In this document: piece by piece, positions 24,100 through 33,249 of the stretch
How positions within the stretch are numbered: the stretch's first letter is position 1
Layout of the letters: each line of letters opens with the position of its first letter
DNA from: an uncultured Lachnospiraceae bacterium
Lineage (GTDB): Bacteria; Bacillota; Clostridia; Lachnospirales; Lachnospiraceae
Assembly (NCBI GenBank): GCA_910585965.1
Contig: CAJUHH010000005.1
Location: 62,001 to 126,000, forward strand
DNA: 64,000 nucleotides
Reading direction: 5' to 3'
The notes under the pieces: model-generated
Databases searched by the model: none
Told to the model about the DNA's origin: nothing
What the model saw: the letters and a program-made list of their open reading frames with translations, nothing else
Translations under genes and position numbers: made by a program

Positions 24100-25123
24100 T
24101 ATCATTGTGCCTGTTTATAATATGGCGGCAGATGGAAAACTGGAATATTGCCTTGATTCCCTCGTCAATCAGACGGTGGAAGATTACGAAATTATTGCGG
24201 TGGACGATTGTTCCACGGATTCTTCTTTTGAGATATTGAGGCGTTATGAGATGCGTTTCCCGGGAAAATTCCATGCGGTGCATTCGGAAGTGAACAGGCA
24301 CCAGGGCGGGGCGAAAAATATCGGGCTTCGGATGGCGAAAGGCGACTGGATCGGATTTATCGACAGCGACGACTGGATTACAAGCGATATGTATGAGCGG
24401 CTGATTGAAAGGGCGGAAAGCACCGGCGCGGATCTGGCGGGCTGCGATTATTGTCTGACGGACCGGCATTCCATGGAAACAGGGCAGATCGTCCCGAATA
24501 ATAAACGGAGCCAGAGCGGGGTCTTGGACAGGGAGAAAAGAGCCAGCTTGATTTTGGACGGGGGCAGCTTGGTAGTGAAGATTTTCCACCGCTCCATGAT
24601 TTTGGAAAACGGCCTCTGGTTCCCGGAGGATATTTTTTATGAAGACAATGCCTTGGGGAATTCCTACCTTGTGCTGGCAAAGCATTTCGAATATATCGAA
24701 GAGCCGATGTATTATTATTACCAGCATGATACTTCCACCGTACATACGATTTCGCCCAAAAGATGCGAGGACCGTATGGAGGCGGGGCGGCTGATGCTGG
24801 AGGAAGCGAAAAGGCACGGCTATTATAAGGAGTTTGAAAAGGAACTGGAGTACAGTTTTACGCTGCTGTTTTATGTCAATACGCTGTTTACTTATATGGC
24901 TGGCGTGAATAAGACAAGATATGGGTTTGTGAAGGAGATGGGAAAGGAAATGAAGCGGACTTTCCCGGATTTCCAGAACAATTCTTACTACCGGGAGAGA
25001 ACCCATGAGGAGGAAAAGAAACTGATTCGGATGCAGCAGAGGTCCACGCTCTTTTTTATGCTGTATTATAAGCTGCTTTGGGCATATAGGGGATGGAGAA
25101 AAAAACGGGAGGCGAAAGGCTGA
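24089..25123 (+). CDS. Family 2 glycosyltransferase inside the pse operon
   Basis: This 344-residue GT2 enzyme has LSIIVPVYNMAADGKLEYCLDS, AVDDCSTDS, the HQGGAKNIGLRMAKGDW helix and the DSDD metal site. The catalytic ED equivalent is in FYEDNALGNS, and a Tyr-rich run (YYYYQHD) follows. It begins inside the end of pseC and ends two bases before the aminotransferase-PseG fusion, so it is made together with the pseudaminic acid enzymes. Its position suggests a role in building the glycan that receives or precedes pseudaminic acid. The sugar it moves is unknown. Confidence 0.87.
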   Translation: MKLSIIVPVYNMAADGKLEYCLDSLVNQTVEDYEIIAVDDCSTDSSFEILRRYEMRFPGKFHAVHSEVNRHQGGAKNIGLRMAKGDWIGFIDSDDWITSDMYERLIERAESTGADLAGCDYCLTDRHSMETGQIVPNNKRSQSGVLDREKRASLILDGGSLVVKIFHRSMILENGLWFPEDIFYEDNALGNSYLVLAKHFEYIEEPMYYYYQHDTSTVHTISPKRCEDRMEAGRLMLEEAKRHGYYKEFEKELEYSFTLLFYVNTLFTYMAGVNKTRYGFVKEMGKEMKRTFPDFQNNSYYRERTHEEEKKLIRMQQRSTLFFMLYYKLLWAYRGWRKKREAKG

Positions 25124-25125
25124 AT

Positions 25126-27351
25126 ATGGAGATTGGGAGCATTTACGAAATCGATCCGGCAAAGGTTCCATCCAAAACGGGTATGCCGGAAAAGCCTTTT
25201 TCTTTAAAGGAAATTGAGAAATATGGGAAAAGAAATATGGTATTTACCATGTCGGGCAGGTCGGCCATAGCGCTTGCCCTGCGCAGTCTGGTGCAGAACA
25301 GATCCGGTATCGTGAAAAAATGCCTTTTGCCGGCATATATGTGCGATACCGTTTTTTTTCCCTTTCAGTGGGAAGGATGGGAGATTCGCTTTTACCATTT
25401 GAATAAAAATCTGGAGGCGGACGAGGAAGAACTGCGCCGCCTGGTCGAGCTGGAAAGGCCGGGTCTGCTTTTTATTCATGCTTATTACGGCGTGGATACA
25501 TGGAAGCCGATGCGGTCTTTGTTGAAAACGTGGAAAAAAGAAGGAATCTGCATCATGGAGGATGTCACCCAGTCTTACTATCTGGAAAGCGCCGGGGCGG
25601 AGGCGGATTATGTGGTAGGAAGTCTGCGGAAGTGGTATCCGATTCCGGACGGCGGTTTTGTGGCAGCGGATGAAAGCATTTGCCGGAAGGGGATGGTTTC
25701 AGCGGATGAATTTACGCAAAAAAGGCTGGGATTTTTGACAGAGAAATGGAATTATCTGCATGGAGAAGGGAAGGCAGAAGAAAAAGCGGGCATGAAAGAA
25801 CGGTTTTTAAGAAAAAACCGGGAAATGGAAGAGTGGCTGGACTGCCACGAGGGAGCAGGGAAAATGTCCCGTGAGGCTTTGGAAATGCTGGCCGGGATTG
25901 ATGAGGAGGCATGCCGGGAACAGAGGAAGAAAAATTATTGTTATTTATATAAAAGGATCAAAAATCCCCCCCAGTTTTGGCCGATTCTGCCGGAAACGGA
26001 CGGGGCGGCGCCCTTATATCTGGCAGTTTATGCCAGGGAGCGGGAGGAATTGCAAAGGTTTTTGAAATCCCATGATATTTATGCGCCGGTGTTGTGGCCG
26101 GTAGGCGAGGCAAACGGAAGCAGCCTGTCAAAAGAAGAGGGATATATTTACGAACATATGCTGGCTCTGCCTATAGACCAGAGGTATGGCAGGGAAGAAA
26201 TGGAGCGTGTGGCGGCGGTTCTGGAAGAGTACTGTTTTTGCAAAAAGGACGGGAAAGAAAGAAAAGGAGCAGGGCAGGTGACGGGCATTCGGGTGGATGC
26301 GAACGAAGAGGTCGGCATGGGGCATATCATGCGCTGCATGACAATCGCGAAGCAGCTGCGGAAACTGGGGCAGAAAGTCCTTTTTTTCACGGCCGACCAT
26401 TATGGCGGCGGACTGCTGGAACAGGCGGGGATGGAATACCGATGCCTAGGAACATCATGGAAAGACATGGAGGGGGAAACGGACAGGCTGAGGGAAGAGT
26501 TGGCAGGGGCGGGCTGCGGTAATCTGTTGGTGGACTCCTATTATGTGACAAGGAATTACTTTGACAAAATCAGGGACTTGTGTAAAATCATTTATATAGA
26601 TGACTGTTTTGCAGATGTATACCCGGTGGATGTTGTTATCAACTATAATGCCTACCATGTGCGGTTCCCTTATGAGGAAGCCTACCGGGGGAAGGCAAAA
26701 CTTCTGCTCGGCACGGAATATGTGCCTCTCCGGGAAGAATTCCAAGAGGAATATCGGAAGAAATGCCAGAGGATCCATGAACTGGCACGGAAGGAAGCGG
26801 AAGAAGGGGAGCCGCTTTCCCGGAAAAAGTATGAAGTGCTGTTAAGCTCCGGCGGCGGGGATGTCTGTGACGCGCTGTATGGCATCCTTCTTGGACTGGA
26901 AGGGGAAGCGGTTTTGCGGAAAACGATATTCCATGTAGTGGTAGGCCGGTTCCATCCGAATAAAGAAGGGCTGGAAGAGCTGGCTGCAAAAAACAGGAAT
27001 ATTATATTACATGACCATGTAAGTAATATGGCGGAATTGATGGGACGGTGCGATATGGCTGTTTCAGCGGCCGGAACGATGCTTTTTGAACTATGCGCGA
27101 TGCGGGTTCCCACGGTATTTTTTGTCTGTGCGGATAACCAGCAATATGACAGCGAGTTTTTTGGACGGGAAGAGAGGATGCTGTTTGCAGGGGATATCAG
27201 GAAGGACAGGGAAGACTGCCTGGAACGGGTTTTGGCAGGATTGAAGACGCTGATGGAAGATCGGGCATTGAGGGAGAGAATGGAAGAAGCCCTTGGCCGT
27301 GTGACGGACGGGTGCGGGGCGGAGCGGATCTCAACACAGTTTGCTTTGTGA
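25126..27351 (+). CDS. pseG: Fusion of a DegT-like aminotransferase and PseG UDP-sugar hydrolase
   Basis: Residues from about 1 to 370 form a DegT-like PLP domain. It has a GRSAIALAL phosphate-binding turn, D146 in MEDVTQSYY and a likely Schiff-base lysine K169 in SLRKWYPIPDGG, so it appears intact. Residues from about 386 to 741 are a complete PseG domain, which cuts UDP from the diamino-sugar. H400 lies in VGMGHIMR, with VDSYYVT, SSGGGDV and SAAGTMLFELCAMRVPT following. The usual PseG is a single-domain protein of roughly 280-360 residues, so this is a true fusion. The start at 25126 has AAAGG six bases upstream. The role of the first domain is unknown; a second sugar amination or a PLP-linked side reaction are both possible. 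Confidence 0.88.
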   Translation: MEIGSIYEIDPAKVPSKTGMPEKPFSLKEIEKYGKRNMVFTMSGRSAIALALRSLVQNRSGIVKKCLLPAYMCDTVFFPFQWEGWEIRFYHLNKNLEADEEELRRLVELERPGLLFIHAYYGVDTWKPMRSLLKTWKKEGICIMEDVTQSYYLESAGAEADYVVGSLRKWYPIPDGGFVAADESICRKGMVSADEFTQKRLGFLTEKWNYLHGEGKAEEKAGMKERFLRKNREMEEWLDCHEGAGKMSREALEMLAGIDEEACREQRKKNYCYLYKRIKNPPQFWPILPETDGAAPLYLAVYAREREELQRFLKSHDIYAPVLWPVGEANGSSLSKEEGYIYEHMLALPIDQRYGREEMERVAAVLEEYCFCKKDGKERKGAGQVTGIRVDANEEVGMGHIMRCMTIAKQLRKLGQKVLFFTADHYGGGLLEQAGMEYRCLGTSWKDMEGETDRLREELAGAGCGNLLVDSYYVTRNYFDKIRDLCKIIYIDDCFADVYPVDVVINYNAYHVRFPYEEAYRGKAKLLLGTEYVPLREEFQEEYRKKCQRIHELARKEAEEGEPLSRKKYEVLLSSGGGDVCDALYGILLGLEGEAVLRKTIFHVVVGRFHPNKEGLEELAAKNRNIILHDHVSNMAELMGRCDMAVSAAGTMLFELCAMRVPTVFFVCADNQQYDSEFFGREERMLFAGDIRKDREDCLERVLAGLKTLMEDRALRERMEEALGRVTDGCGAERISTQFAL

Positions 27352-27409
27352 ACTGTATGGTAAGTGGTGTTGTGGGTGGTATAGAAAGGATAACAGGAGG
27401 AAGCGGAGC

Positions 27410-28126
27410 GTGGGAAACGGGAAGAATGCGGTTGCGATTATTACCGCCAGGGGAGGGAGCAAGAGAATACCGGGGAAGAATAAGAAGGAGTTTCTGGGGA
27501 AGCCCATTATCTGTTATTCCATAGAGGCGGCATTGGCTTCCGGCCTGTTTGAGGAAGTGATGGTATCCACGGATGATGAGGAGATCGCGAAGATATCCAG
27601 GCAAGCGGGGGCAAGCGTCCCTTTTATGAGGAGCGAAGCGACGGCCAACGATTACGCGACGACCGATGACGTTTTGCTGGAAGTATTGGAGGAGTATGAG
27701 AAGCGAGGAAGGATTTTTGCCTATATGGCGTGTATTTATCCGACTGCTCCTTTTGTGACGGAGGAAAAATTAAAGGCCGCGTTTCAGCTGCTGGTGGAAG
27801 AAGGGGCTTCCGGGGTAATGCCGGTGGTTCGCTTTTCCTTTCCTCCCCAGCGGGGAATGGCAGTCAGAAACGGCAGGCTGGCATATTGCCAGCCGGAAAA
27901 TGCGATGAAGCGTTCCCAGGATCTGGAGCCGATGTATCATGACTGCGGGCAGTTTTATTTTTATGATGTAAAAAAATACCGCGCCTGCCGAGGGGACCTG
28001 GAGGACGGTTATGTTCCTTTTCCTGTGCCGGAAACGGAGGTGCAGGATATCGACCATATGACGGATTGGAAACTGGCGGAGATAAAGTATCGGATGATGG
28101 GGGAGGGGTTATGGAAAAGAAGATAA
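27410..28126 (+). CDS. pseF: Pseudaminic acid cytidylyltransferase, PseF
   Basis: This enzyme activates pseudaminic acid with CTP to give CMP-pseudaminic acid, the donor for transfer. The protein has 238 residues and the CMP-sugar synthetase pattern: IITARGGSKRIPGKN at the N-terminus, EVMVSTDDEEIA, YPTAPFV, and DCGQFYFYDV near the end. The GTG at 27410 is preferred because AGGAGG lies nine bases upstream; the open frame from 27341 would begin inside the preceding gene. Its 3' end overlaps pseI by 16 bp. Confidence 0.93.
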   Translation: MGNGKNAVAIITARGGSKRIPGKNKKEFLGKPIICYSIEAALASGLFEEVMVSTDDEEIAKISRQAGASVPFMRSEATANDYATTDDVLLEVLEEYEKRGRIFAYMACIYPTAPFVTEEKLKAAFQLLVEEGASGVMPVVRFSFPPQRGMAVRNGRLAYCQPENAMKRSQDLEPMYHDCGQFYFYDVKKYRACRGDLEDGYVPFPVPETEVQDIDHMTDWKLAEIKYRMMGEGLWKRR

Positions 28127-29163
28127 AGATAGGCAGTCGTTATGTAGGAGAAGGGGAAAGGACATTTCTTGTAGCAGAGGTATCGGCGAACCACTTGCAG
28201 GATTATGGCAGAGCCGAGGCGATTATAAGGGCGGCGAAGGAGGCCGGCGCGGATGCAGTCAAACTGCAGACCTATACGCCGGATACGATTACACTGGATT
28301 GTGACAACGATTATTTCCAGATCACGCAGGGAACGATCTGGGACGGGACGACCCTCCATAAATTATATGAGGAAGCCTATACCCCCTGGGAATGGCAGCC
28401 GAAGCTGAAGGAGCTTGCAAACGGGCTTGGAATGGAATGCTTTTCTTCGCCCTTTGACGCTACGGCGGTGGACTTTATGCGGGAGATGGATATGCCGGCC
28501 TATAAGGTGGCCTCTTTTGAGATTAATGATATTCCGCTGATACGGAGAATTGCAAGGGTCGGGAAGCCAGTTATTTTTGCCACCGGGATCGCCTATCTGG
28601 AAGATATCGAAAGGGCTTTGGCTGTCTGCAAAGAAGAAGGGAATGAGCAGGTGATTTTGCTGAAATGCACATCCACCTATCCTTCCCCTTACGAAGATAT
28701 GAATTTAAAAGTCATTCCCCATATGGCAGAGACATTCGACTGTCTGGCCGGGCTGTCCGACCATAGCATGGGTACGGCGGTGGCAGTGGCAAGCGTTGCC
28801 CTGGGAGCGAAAATGGTGGAAAAACATCTTACCTTATCCCGTTCGGACGGAGGGCCCGATGCCGCATTTTCGATGGAACCGGAGGAATTCCGGAAAATGG
28901 CGGAAGAGATACGTATCGTGGAAAAGGCTTTGGGGCGGGTGACATATGAACTGACGGAGAAACAGAAAAAGAGCAGGGAAGACGGGCGCTCTCTTTTCGT
29001 GGTAAAGGATATCAGGGCAGGAGAGGCGTTTACAGAGGAAAATATCCGTTCTATCCGTCCGGCGTTCGGCCTGCATACGATGTATTATGACGAGGTCATC
29101 GGGAAAAAAGCCAGGGCTGACATTGCGAAGGGAACGCCTTTGGACTGGAAATACATTGGATAG
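28111..29163 (+). CDS. pseI: Pseudaminic acid synthase, PseI
   Basis: This enzyme condenses the 2,4-diacetamido sugar with phosphoenolpyruvate to make pseudaminic acid. The 350-residue protein has a NeuB-type barrel with AEVSANHLQDYGRAE, AVKLQTYTPDT, FSSPFD, KVASFEIND, LKCTSTYPSP and GLSDHSMG. A C-terminal SAF antifreeze-like domain starts at about 285 (GRSLFVVKDIRAGE). ANH in place of the NHDG-type residues of sialic acid synthases, and the FEI segment, favour PseI over NeuB and LegI. GGGGGAGGGG precedes the ATG, inside the end of pseF. Confidence 0.93.
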   Translation: MEKKIKIGSRYVGEGERTFLVAEVSANHLQDYGRAEAIIRAAKEAGADAVKLQTYTPDTITLDCDNDYFQITQGTIWDGTTLHKLYEEAYTPWEWQPKLKELANGLGMECFSSPFDATAVDFMREMDMPAYKVASFEINDIPLIRRIARVGKPVIFATGIAYLEDIERALAVCKEEGNEQVILLKCTSTYPSPYEDMNLKVIPHMAETFDCLAGLSDHSMGTAVAVASVALGAKMVEKHLTLSRSDGGPDAAFSMEPEEFRKMAEEIRIVEKALGRVTYELTEKQKKSREDGRSLFVVKDIRAGEAFTEENIRSIRPAFGLHTMYYDEVIGKKARADIAKGTPLDWKYIG

Positions 29164-29215
29164 ATAAGGGAAGTGTTGAATGGGAAAAGATTTCGGGGCA
29201 GGGAGGAAGGAACGA

Positions 29216-30418
29216 ATGGGAAAGAAAATGATGATTCTAGGCGGGAGCGCGCTCCAGGTTCCGGCGATTCATGCGGCGAAAAAACTGGGATATGAGATTA
29301 TTCTCGTGGATTATGATGAAAATGCGGTGGGTTTTGCGCTGGCGGATGTAAAGCTGGTGGTCAGCACGCTCGATATGGAAGAGGTATACCGCCAAGCATT
29401 GGCTTATCGCCCCGATGTCGTAATCACCTCCACCAGCGACGGACCGGTGAGGACGGCCGCCTATGTCAATGAAAAACTGGGCAAGAAACCGGATCTGGCC
29501 TATGAGGACTCTCTGTGCGCAACAATAAAAAGTCATATGAGGAAGCGGCTGGAAGAAAACCATGTGCCGATTCCTTCTTACTATGCGGTTGAGAGCTGGG
29601 AGGAGTTCCAGGAAGCGGTAAAGGCGTTTAGCGGGCGCTGTATCGTGAAGCCGTCGGATAATGCGGGGAGCCGGGGCGTGGTTTTGCTGGACGGCAGAGG
29701 GAAAACAGAAGAGGAATTGCACCGGATATATGCATACAGCAAAGGCAATTCCAGAAATGGCATTGTTATGACGGAGGAATTTATGTCCGGGGCAGAGGTA
29801 AGCGTAGAGGCAATGACGGTCAATGGGAAAACGACCATTATTGCCATTACTGACAAATATATTACGCCGCCGCCTTATTTTGTGGAAATTGCCCATAGCG
29901 AGCCAAGCCGGTTGGATCAGGGGACACAGGAACGAATACGGGAAGTAGCTTTGCAGGCGGTCCGGGCGATCCGGCTGCAGAACGGCCCCTCCCATACGGA
30001 AATAAAAGTGACGGAGCAAGGACCCAAGGTGGTGGAAATCGCGGCAAGACTGGGAGGGGATTTTATTACTTCCAGGCTGGTGCCGCTGTCTACAGGAGTG
30101 GATCTGGTGGATGCATCGGTAAGGCTTGCGGCTGGGGGGGAACCTGATTTATCCATAAAATGGCAGCGGGCGGCGGCGATACATTTTATCCAGAGCGGGA
30201 AAGGGAAACTGAAACGTCTGGAAGCAGGGGAGGAAATCCTGCGCATGGACGGGGTGGAGGAGGCCGTTCTTTATAAAAAAGCGGGGGATAGCACGGACGG
30301 CACGAAATCCAGCAACGACAGACTGGGGCATATTATTACGGTAGGCCGGACGCCGGAAGAGGCTATGGATGCCGGAAGGAAAGCTTTGGAGAGGATCTGT
30401 GTGGAATATGAAGAATAG
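29216..30418 (+). CDS. ATP-grasp carboxylate-amine ligase-like protein (pse operon)
   Basis: This 400-residue protein has the three-part ATP-grasp build. An N-terminal Rossmann-like domain starts MMILGGSALQVPAIHAAKKLG. The ATP-binding core has CIVKPSDNAGSRGVVLLD and a glycine loop. Mg-binding acidic residues include PSHTEIKVTE and VVEIAARLGGDF. Family members join a carboxylate to an amine through an acyl-phosphate. GGGAGGAAGG lies six bases upstream of the ATG at 29216. It lies between pseI and the putative transferase, so it may put an amino acid or other acyl group on an amino-sugar. The operon has no PseH acetyltransferase, which makes this more interesting, but the substrate is unknown. 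Confidence 0.82.
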   Translation: MGKKMMILGGSALQVPAIHAAKKLGYEIILVDYDENAVGFALADVKLVVSTLDMEEVYRQALAYRPDVVITSTSDGPVRTAAYVNEKLGKKPDLAYEDSLCATIKSHMRKRLEENHVPIPSYYAVESWEEFQEAVKAFSGRCIVKPSDNAGSRGVVLLDGRGKTEEELHRIYAYSKGNSRNGIVMTEEFMSGAEVSVEAMTVNGKTTIIAITDKYITPPPYFVEIAHSEPSRLDQGTQERIREVALQAVRAIRLQNGPSHTEIKVTEQGPKVVEIAARLGGDFITSRLVPLSTGVDLVDASVRLAAGGEPDLSIKWQRAAAIHFIQSGKGKLKRLEAGEEILRMDGVEEAVLYKKAGDSTDGTKSSNDRLGHIITVGRTPEEAMDAGRKALERICVEYEE

Positions 30419-31481
30419 AGTCTATGTGTGCCATACGTATTACCATGTCTATGTGGCATGCTTAAAGGAGCTGAATCTCCCGGCAGAAGAACGGAAAAAT
30501 GCGGATCTGGTGCTCAGCACCATGTCCAATGATTTTGGCGATTTGAGAAGCAGGGCATTAAAATGCGGACTTTTTGATGAAGTTTATATGTTTGAAGAAA
30601 AAGAGGACGTGAATTTCCCGGAGGTGATGGAATACCACAAGAACCGGGGCAATTTGCTCCTTAATATGCTGGCCAGGATGAAATATACGAAGCTCCTGGG
30701 AAAGGCGCAGCAGGATTATGTGCCGGTGGATTTTGGGGAATATAAGGATGTCTATGTATTCTGTGATTCCGATCCCATCGGTTATTATTTGAGTTATAAA
30801 AAGATTCCTTACCACGCGCTGGAAGACGGGCTCGACTGTCTGGCTACGTACGATACCGCCCGGTATGACAACCGGGGGCATTTTGGACTGAAGGCCTTCC
30901 TGGCGGCCAGGAATCTGATTTTTATCCAGAACGGATGGGCAAAATATTGCCTGGATATGGAAGTGAATGATTTGTCCGTGCTGCCCTATCCTTGCCCGAA
31001 ATATATAGAAAGACCGAGAAAAGAACTGACAGAGGGGCTGGACGGGGCAGGGAAGGACATATTGGTGCGCCTGTTCATTGAAGATATGGATGAGATTCTG
31101 GAAAAAATTGACAAGGGCGGAAAGGACAAAGTGCTGCTTCTGACGGAGCCTCTTTGCGAACTGGATGTGAGGGAGCGCATTTTCAGAGACTGCATTCAAA
31201 GATATGGGAAGATAGACGGGAAGGAATCGGTGGTTTTGATCAAGCCTCATCCGAGGGATGTATTGGATTACCGGAAAGTCTTCCCGGAATATATCGTATT
31301 GGACGGGAAATTCCCGATGGAGGTGCTGAATTATATTCCGGGATTAAAATTCCGAAGGGTGATCTCAGTTTTTACGGTGGTACACGCGATTCAGTTTGCG
31401 GAGGAAATCGTGTATCTGGGGGAAGACTTTATGGATGCGTACGAGGAGCCGGAGAAGCACAGGCAGAATGAGATGATTTGA
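30408..31481 (+). CDS. GT52-like transferase, candidate pseudaminyltransferase
   Basis: This 357-residue protein resembles family 52 glycosyltransferases, which include lipooligosaccharide sialyltransferases. Matching segments are YVCHTYYHVYVACLK at the start, YHALEDGLDCLATYD in the middle, and VVLIKPHPRDVLDYRK followed by FPMEVLNYIPG near the end. No other transferase in the operon looks suited to a CMP-nonulosonic acid donor, so it is the best candidate to add pseudaminic acid. That assignment is inference; the family call rests on motif memory. It overlaps the ATP-grasp gene by 11 bp and is the last gene of the operon. Confidence 0.7.
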   Translation: MKNRVYVCHTYYHVYVACLKELNLPAEERKNADLVLSTMSNDFGDLRSRALKCGLFDEVYMFEEKEDVNFPEVMEYHKNRGNLLLNMLARMKYTKLLGKAQQDYVPVDFGEYKDVYVFCDSDPIGYYLSYKKIPYHALEDGLDCLATYDTARYDNRGHFGLKAFLAARNLIFIQNGWAKYCLDMEVNDLSVLPYPCPKYIERPRKELTEGLDGAGKDILVRLFIEDMDEILEKIDKGGKDKVLLLTEPLCELDVRERIFRDCIQRYGKIDGKESVVLIKPHPRDVLDYRKVFPEYIVLDGKFPMEVLNYIPGLKFRRVISVFTVVHAIQFAEEIVYLGEDFMDAYEEPEKHRQNEMI

Positions 31482-31498
31482 GGCCGCGCGGCCCGCAT

Positions 31499-31542
31499 GC
31501 TGCGACGCAGCAAACTTCCTTGTGTGGGCCTGCGCATAAAAA
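31499..31542 (+). repeat. Two-hairpin repeat motif, copy 2
   Basis: GCTGC-GAC-GCAGC (31499-31511) is followed by AAACTTCC (31512-31519), a second hairpin TTGTGT-GGGCCT-GCGCAT (31520-31537) and AAAAA. Compared with the copy at 911, two stem pairs change from A-T or C-G to G-T wobbles and one outer pair is lost. A terminator stem follows at once. Confidence 0.5.
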
Positions 31543-31571
31543 GGAGCTATGAAAGTCGGTTTCATAGCCCC
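31538..31571 (-). terminator. Intrinsic terminator of the ABC importer operon
   Basis: GGAGCTATGAAA (31543-31554) pairs with TTTCATAGCCCC (31560-31571) with one mismatch. On the minus strand the stem is followed by a five-base T-run (31542-31538). It may also stop the convergent pse operon. Confidence 0.8.
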
Positions 31572-31593
31572 TATAAAAGCGTCCCTATCCTTT

Positions 31594-33249
31594 TTACAAA
31601 CTCAAATCCTTTCCTCCGTTCAGCTTGTTAAACAGCAGCAAAGAAGCCACCGTCAAAAATGTCAGGATCGTGGACAGGGCTGCCGCCGTCCCGTAATTCC
31701 CTCGGATAACCTCCGTATAAATGGCAACGGTCAGGGTTTTCGTCCGTCCCGTATACAAGATGATGGCTGTGGACAGCTCGCTGATCATTGTCACCCAGCT
31801 AAGGATTGCGCCGGATACGATTCCTGCCCGCATCATGGGAACGGTAATGCGGAAGAATGCTTTCAGCTTCGTTGCTCCCAGAGAGATGGCCGCTTCCTCG
31901 ATACTCATAGGAATCTGTTGCAGGATGGCCACCGAAGAACGTATGGTATAGGGGAGCCTTCGGATAACCAGAGCCACCACCATAATCAACATGGTGCCGC
32001 TGATGAGGAGGGGCGGCTTGTTAAAGCCTATGAGAAGAGCAATACCCAATACGGTTCCCGGCACGATATAGGGAATCATGGACAGGATATCCGTAACGTT
32101 GGTCAGGGCGTTCCTTCTGCGCACCACCAGATAAGCGATCAGGATAGCCAGCAGAATGATCACGGCCAGAGCCAGCAAAGGAATAATAATCGTGTTCTGG
32201 ATGCTCTTTCCCAGTTTCCCGAAAGCCGTGGTATAGCTTTGCAGGGAATAGCCGTCCACAAAGATCTTTCCTTCTGTATTCTTAAAGGAAGTATAGATAA
32301 TGTAGCACTGGGGCAGAACAGCAACTCCGATCACCAGGTAAGAAAAGAGATGCACCAGCCACTTGGTTGTCCCTTTGGCCTCCCGCTCTTCCATAGGATG
32401 CAGGGCGTTTAAAGAGAAGGACTTCCGGTTGGATATGTATTTTTGAACAAGAAATACCACAGTAGTGATAACAATGGCAATGACGGCGATAGCCGCTGCA
32501 AAGCCGTCGTTTCCGCCTACCTCGTTGATAAATTCATTGTAAAGCACCACAGGGAAGGTTCGGTACCCTTCGCCGATAAGCATGGGCGTTCCGAAATCGG
32601 CAAAGGAACGCATAAACACCAGAAGGCCCGCCGCCAGAAGAGTCGGCATAATCAGCGGGATAACCACTTTGACAAAGCATTTTATGCCGGAACATCCCAA
32701 GTTTCCCGCTGCTTCAATCAGAGAATTGTCAATATTTTTCAGGGCTCCCCTTGCATAGAGGAACACCAGGGGAAACAGCTGCAGGGTCATAACCAGGACA
32801 ATCCCGCCAAAACCGTAAATATCTGGCAGAGCAATCCCCAAGTTTTTAAAGAACGTAGTGATCACGCCGCTTCTCCCCAGAAGCAAGATCCAGGAATAAG
32901 CTCCGATAAAAGGCGCGGACATAGATGCCACTACGATCAGGATGCTTAAAAAAGATTTCCCGTGGATTTTGTATACTGCAAAAAGATAAGCCAAAGGCGT
33001 TCCGATCAAAAGAGACAGAAGGGTTGCCGCGATGGAAATCTTAAAACTATTAAAAAGCGTGTCAAAATAATAACTTTTAGAAAAGAATTTTGCAAAGTTC
33101 TCCATGGTGAGCCGCCCGGTTTCTCCGTCAAAGACGGACTGACGGATCAAATATCCCATGGGATACAGCAGAAACATCACATACAAGAGAATCACAAACA
33201 ACGTGATAAAGCCCCAGATATCCAGACGGAATTTATTATTGTTTTTCAT
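31594..33249 (-). CDS. ABC transporter permease, two fused FbpB/AfuB-type domains
   Basis: This 551-residue membrane subunit has about twelve helices and two BPD_transp domains in tandem. Each domain carries an EAA loop for the ATPase: EAAGNLGCSGIKCF at about 178 and EAAISLGATKLKAFF at about 455. Such double permeases are typical of Fe(III)-type (FbpB), phosphonate-type and sugar-phosphate-type (AfuB) importers. It overlaps the ATPase gene by 14 bp and is the last gene of the operon. Because the binding protein belongs to the FbpA/AfuA group, the cargo could be ferric iron or a phosphorylated organic compound. Confidence 0.9.
   Translation of the reverse strand: MKNNNKFRLDIWGFITLFVILLYVMFLLYPMGYLIRQSVFDGETGRLTMENFAKFFSKSYYFDTLFNSFKISIAATLLSLLIGTPLAYLFAVYKIHGKSFLSILIVVASMSAPFIGAYSWILLLGRSGVITTFFKNLGIALPDIYGFGGIVLVMTLQLFPLVFLYARGALKNIDNSLIEAAGNLGCSGIKCFVKVVIPLIMPTLLAAGLLVFMRSFADFGTPMLIGEGYRTFPVVLYNEFINEVGGNDGFAAAIAVIAIVITTVVFLVQKYISNRKSFSLNALHPMEEREAKGTTKWLVHLFSYLVIGVAVLPQCYIIYTSFKNTEGKIFVDGYSLQSYTTAFGKLGKSIQNTIIIPLLALAVIILLAILIAYLVVRRRNALTNVTDILSMIPYIVPGTVLGIALLIGFNKPPLLISGTMLIMVVALVIRRLPYTIRSSVAILQQIPMSIEEAAISLGATKLKAFFRITVPMMRAGIVSGAILSWVTMISELSTAIILYTGRTKTLTVAIYTEVIRGNYGTAAALSTILTFLTVASLLLFNKLNGGKDLSL

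Noticed and set aside
27341..27409. Longer PseF starting at 27341
   Set aside because: The added residues (Cys- and Trp-rich) do not fit CMP-sugar synthetases, and the GTG at 27410 has AGGAGG at the right distance.
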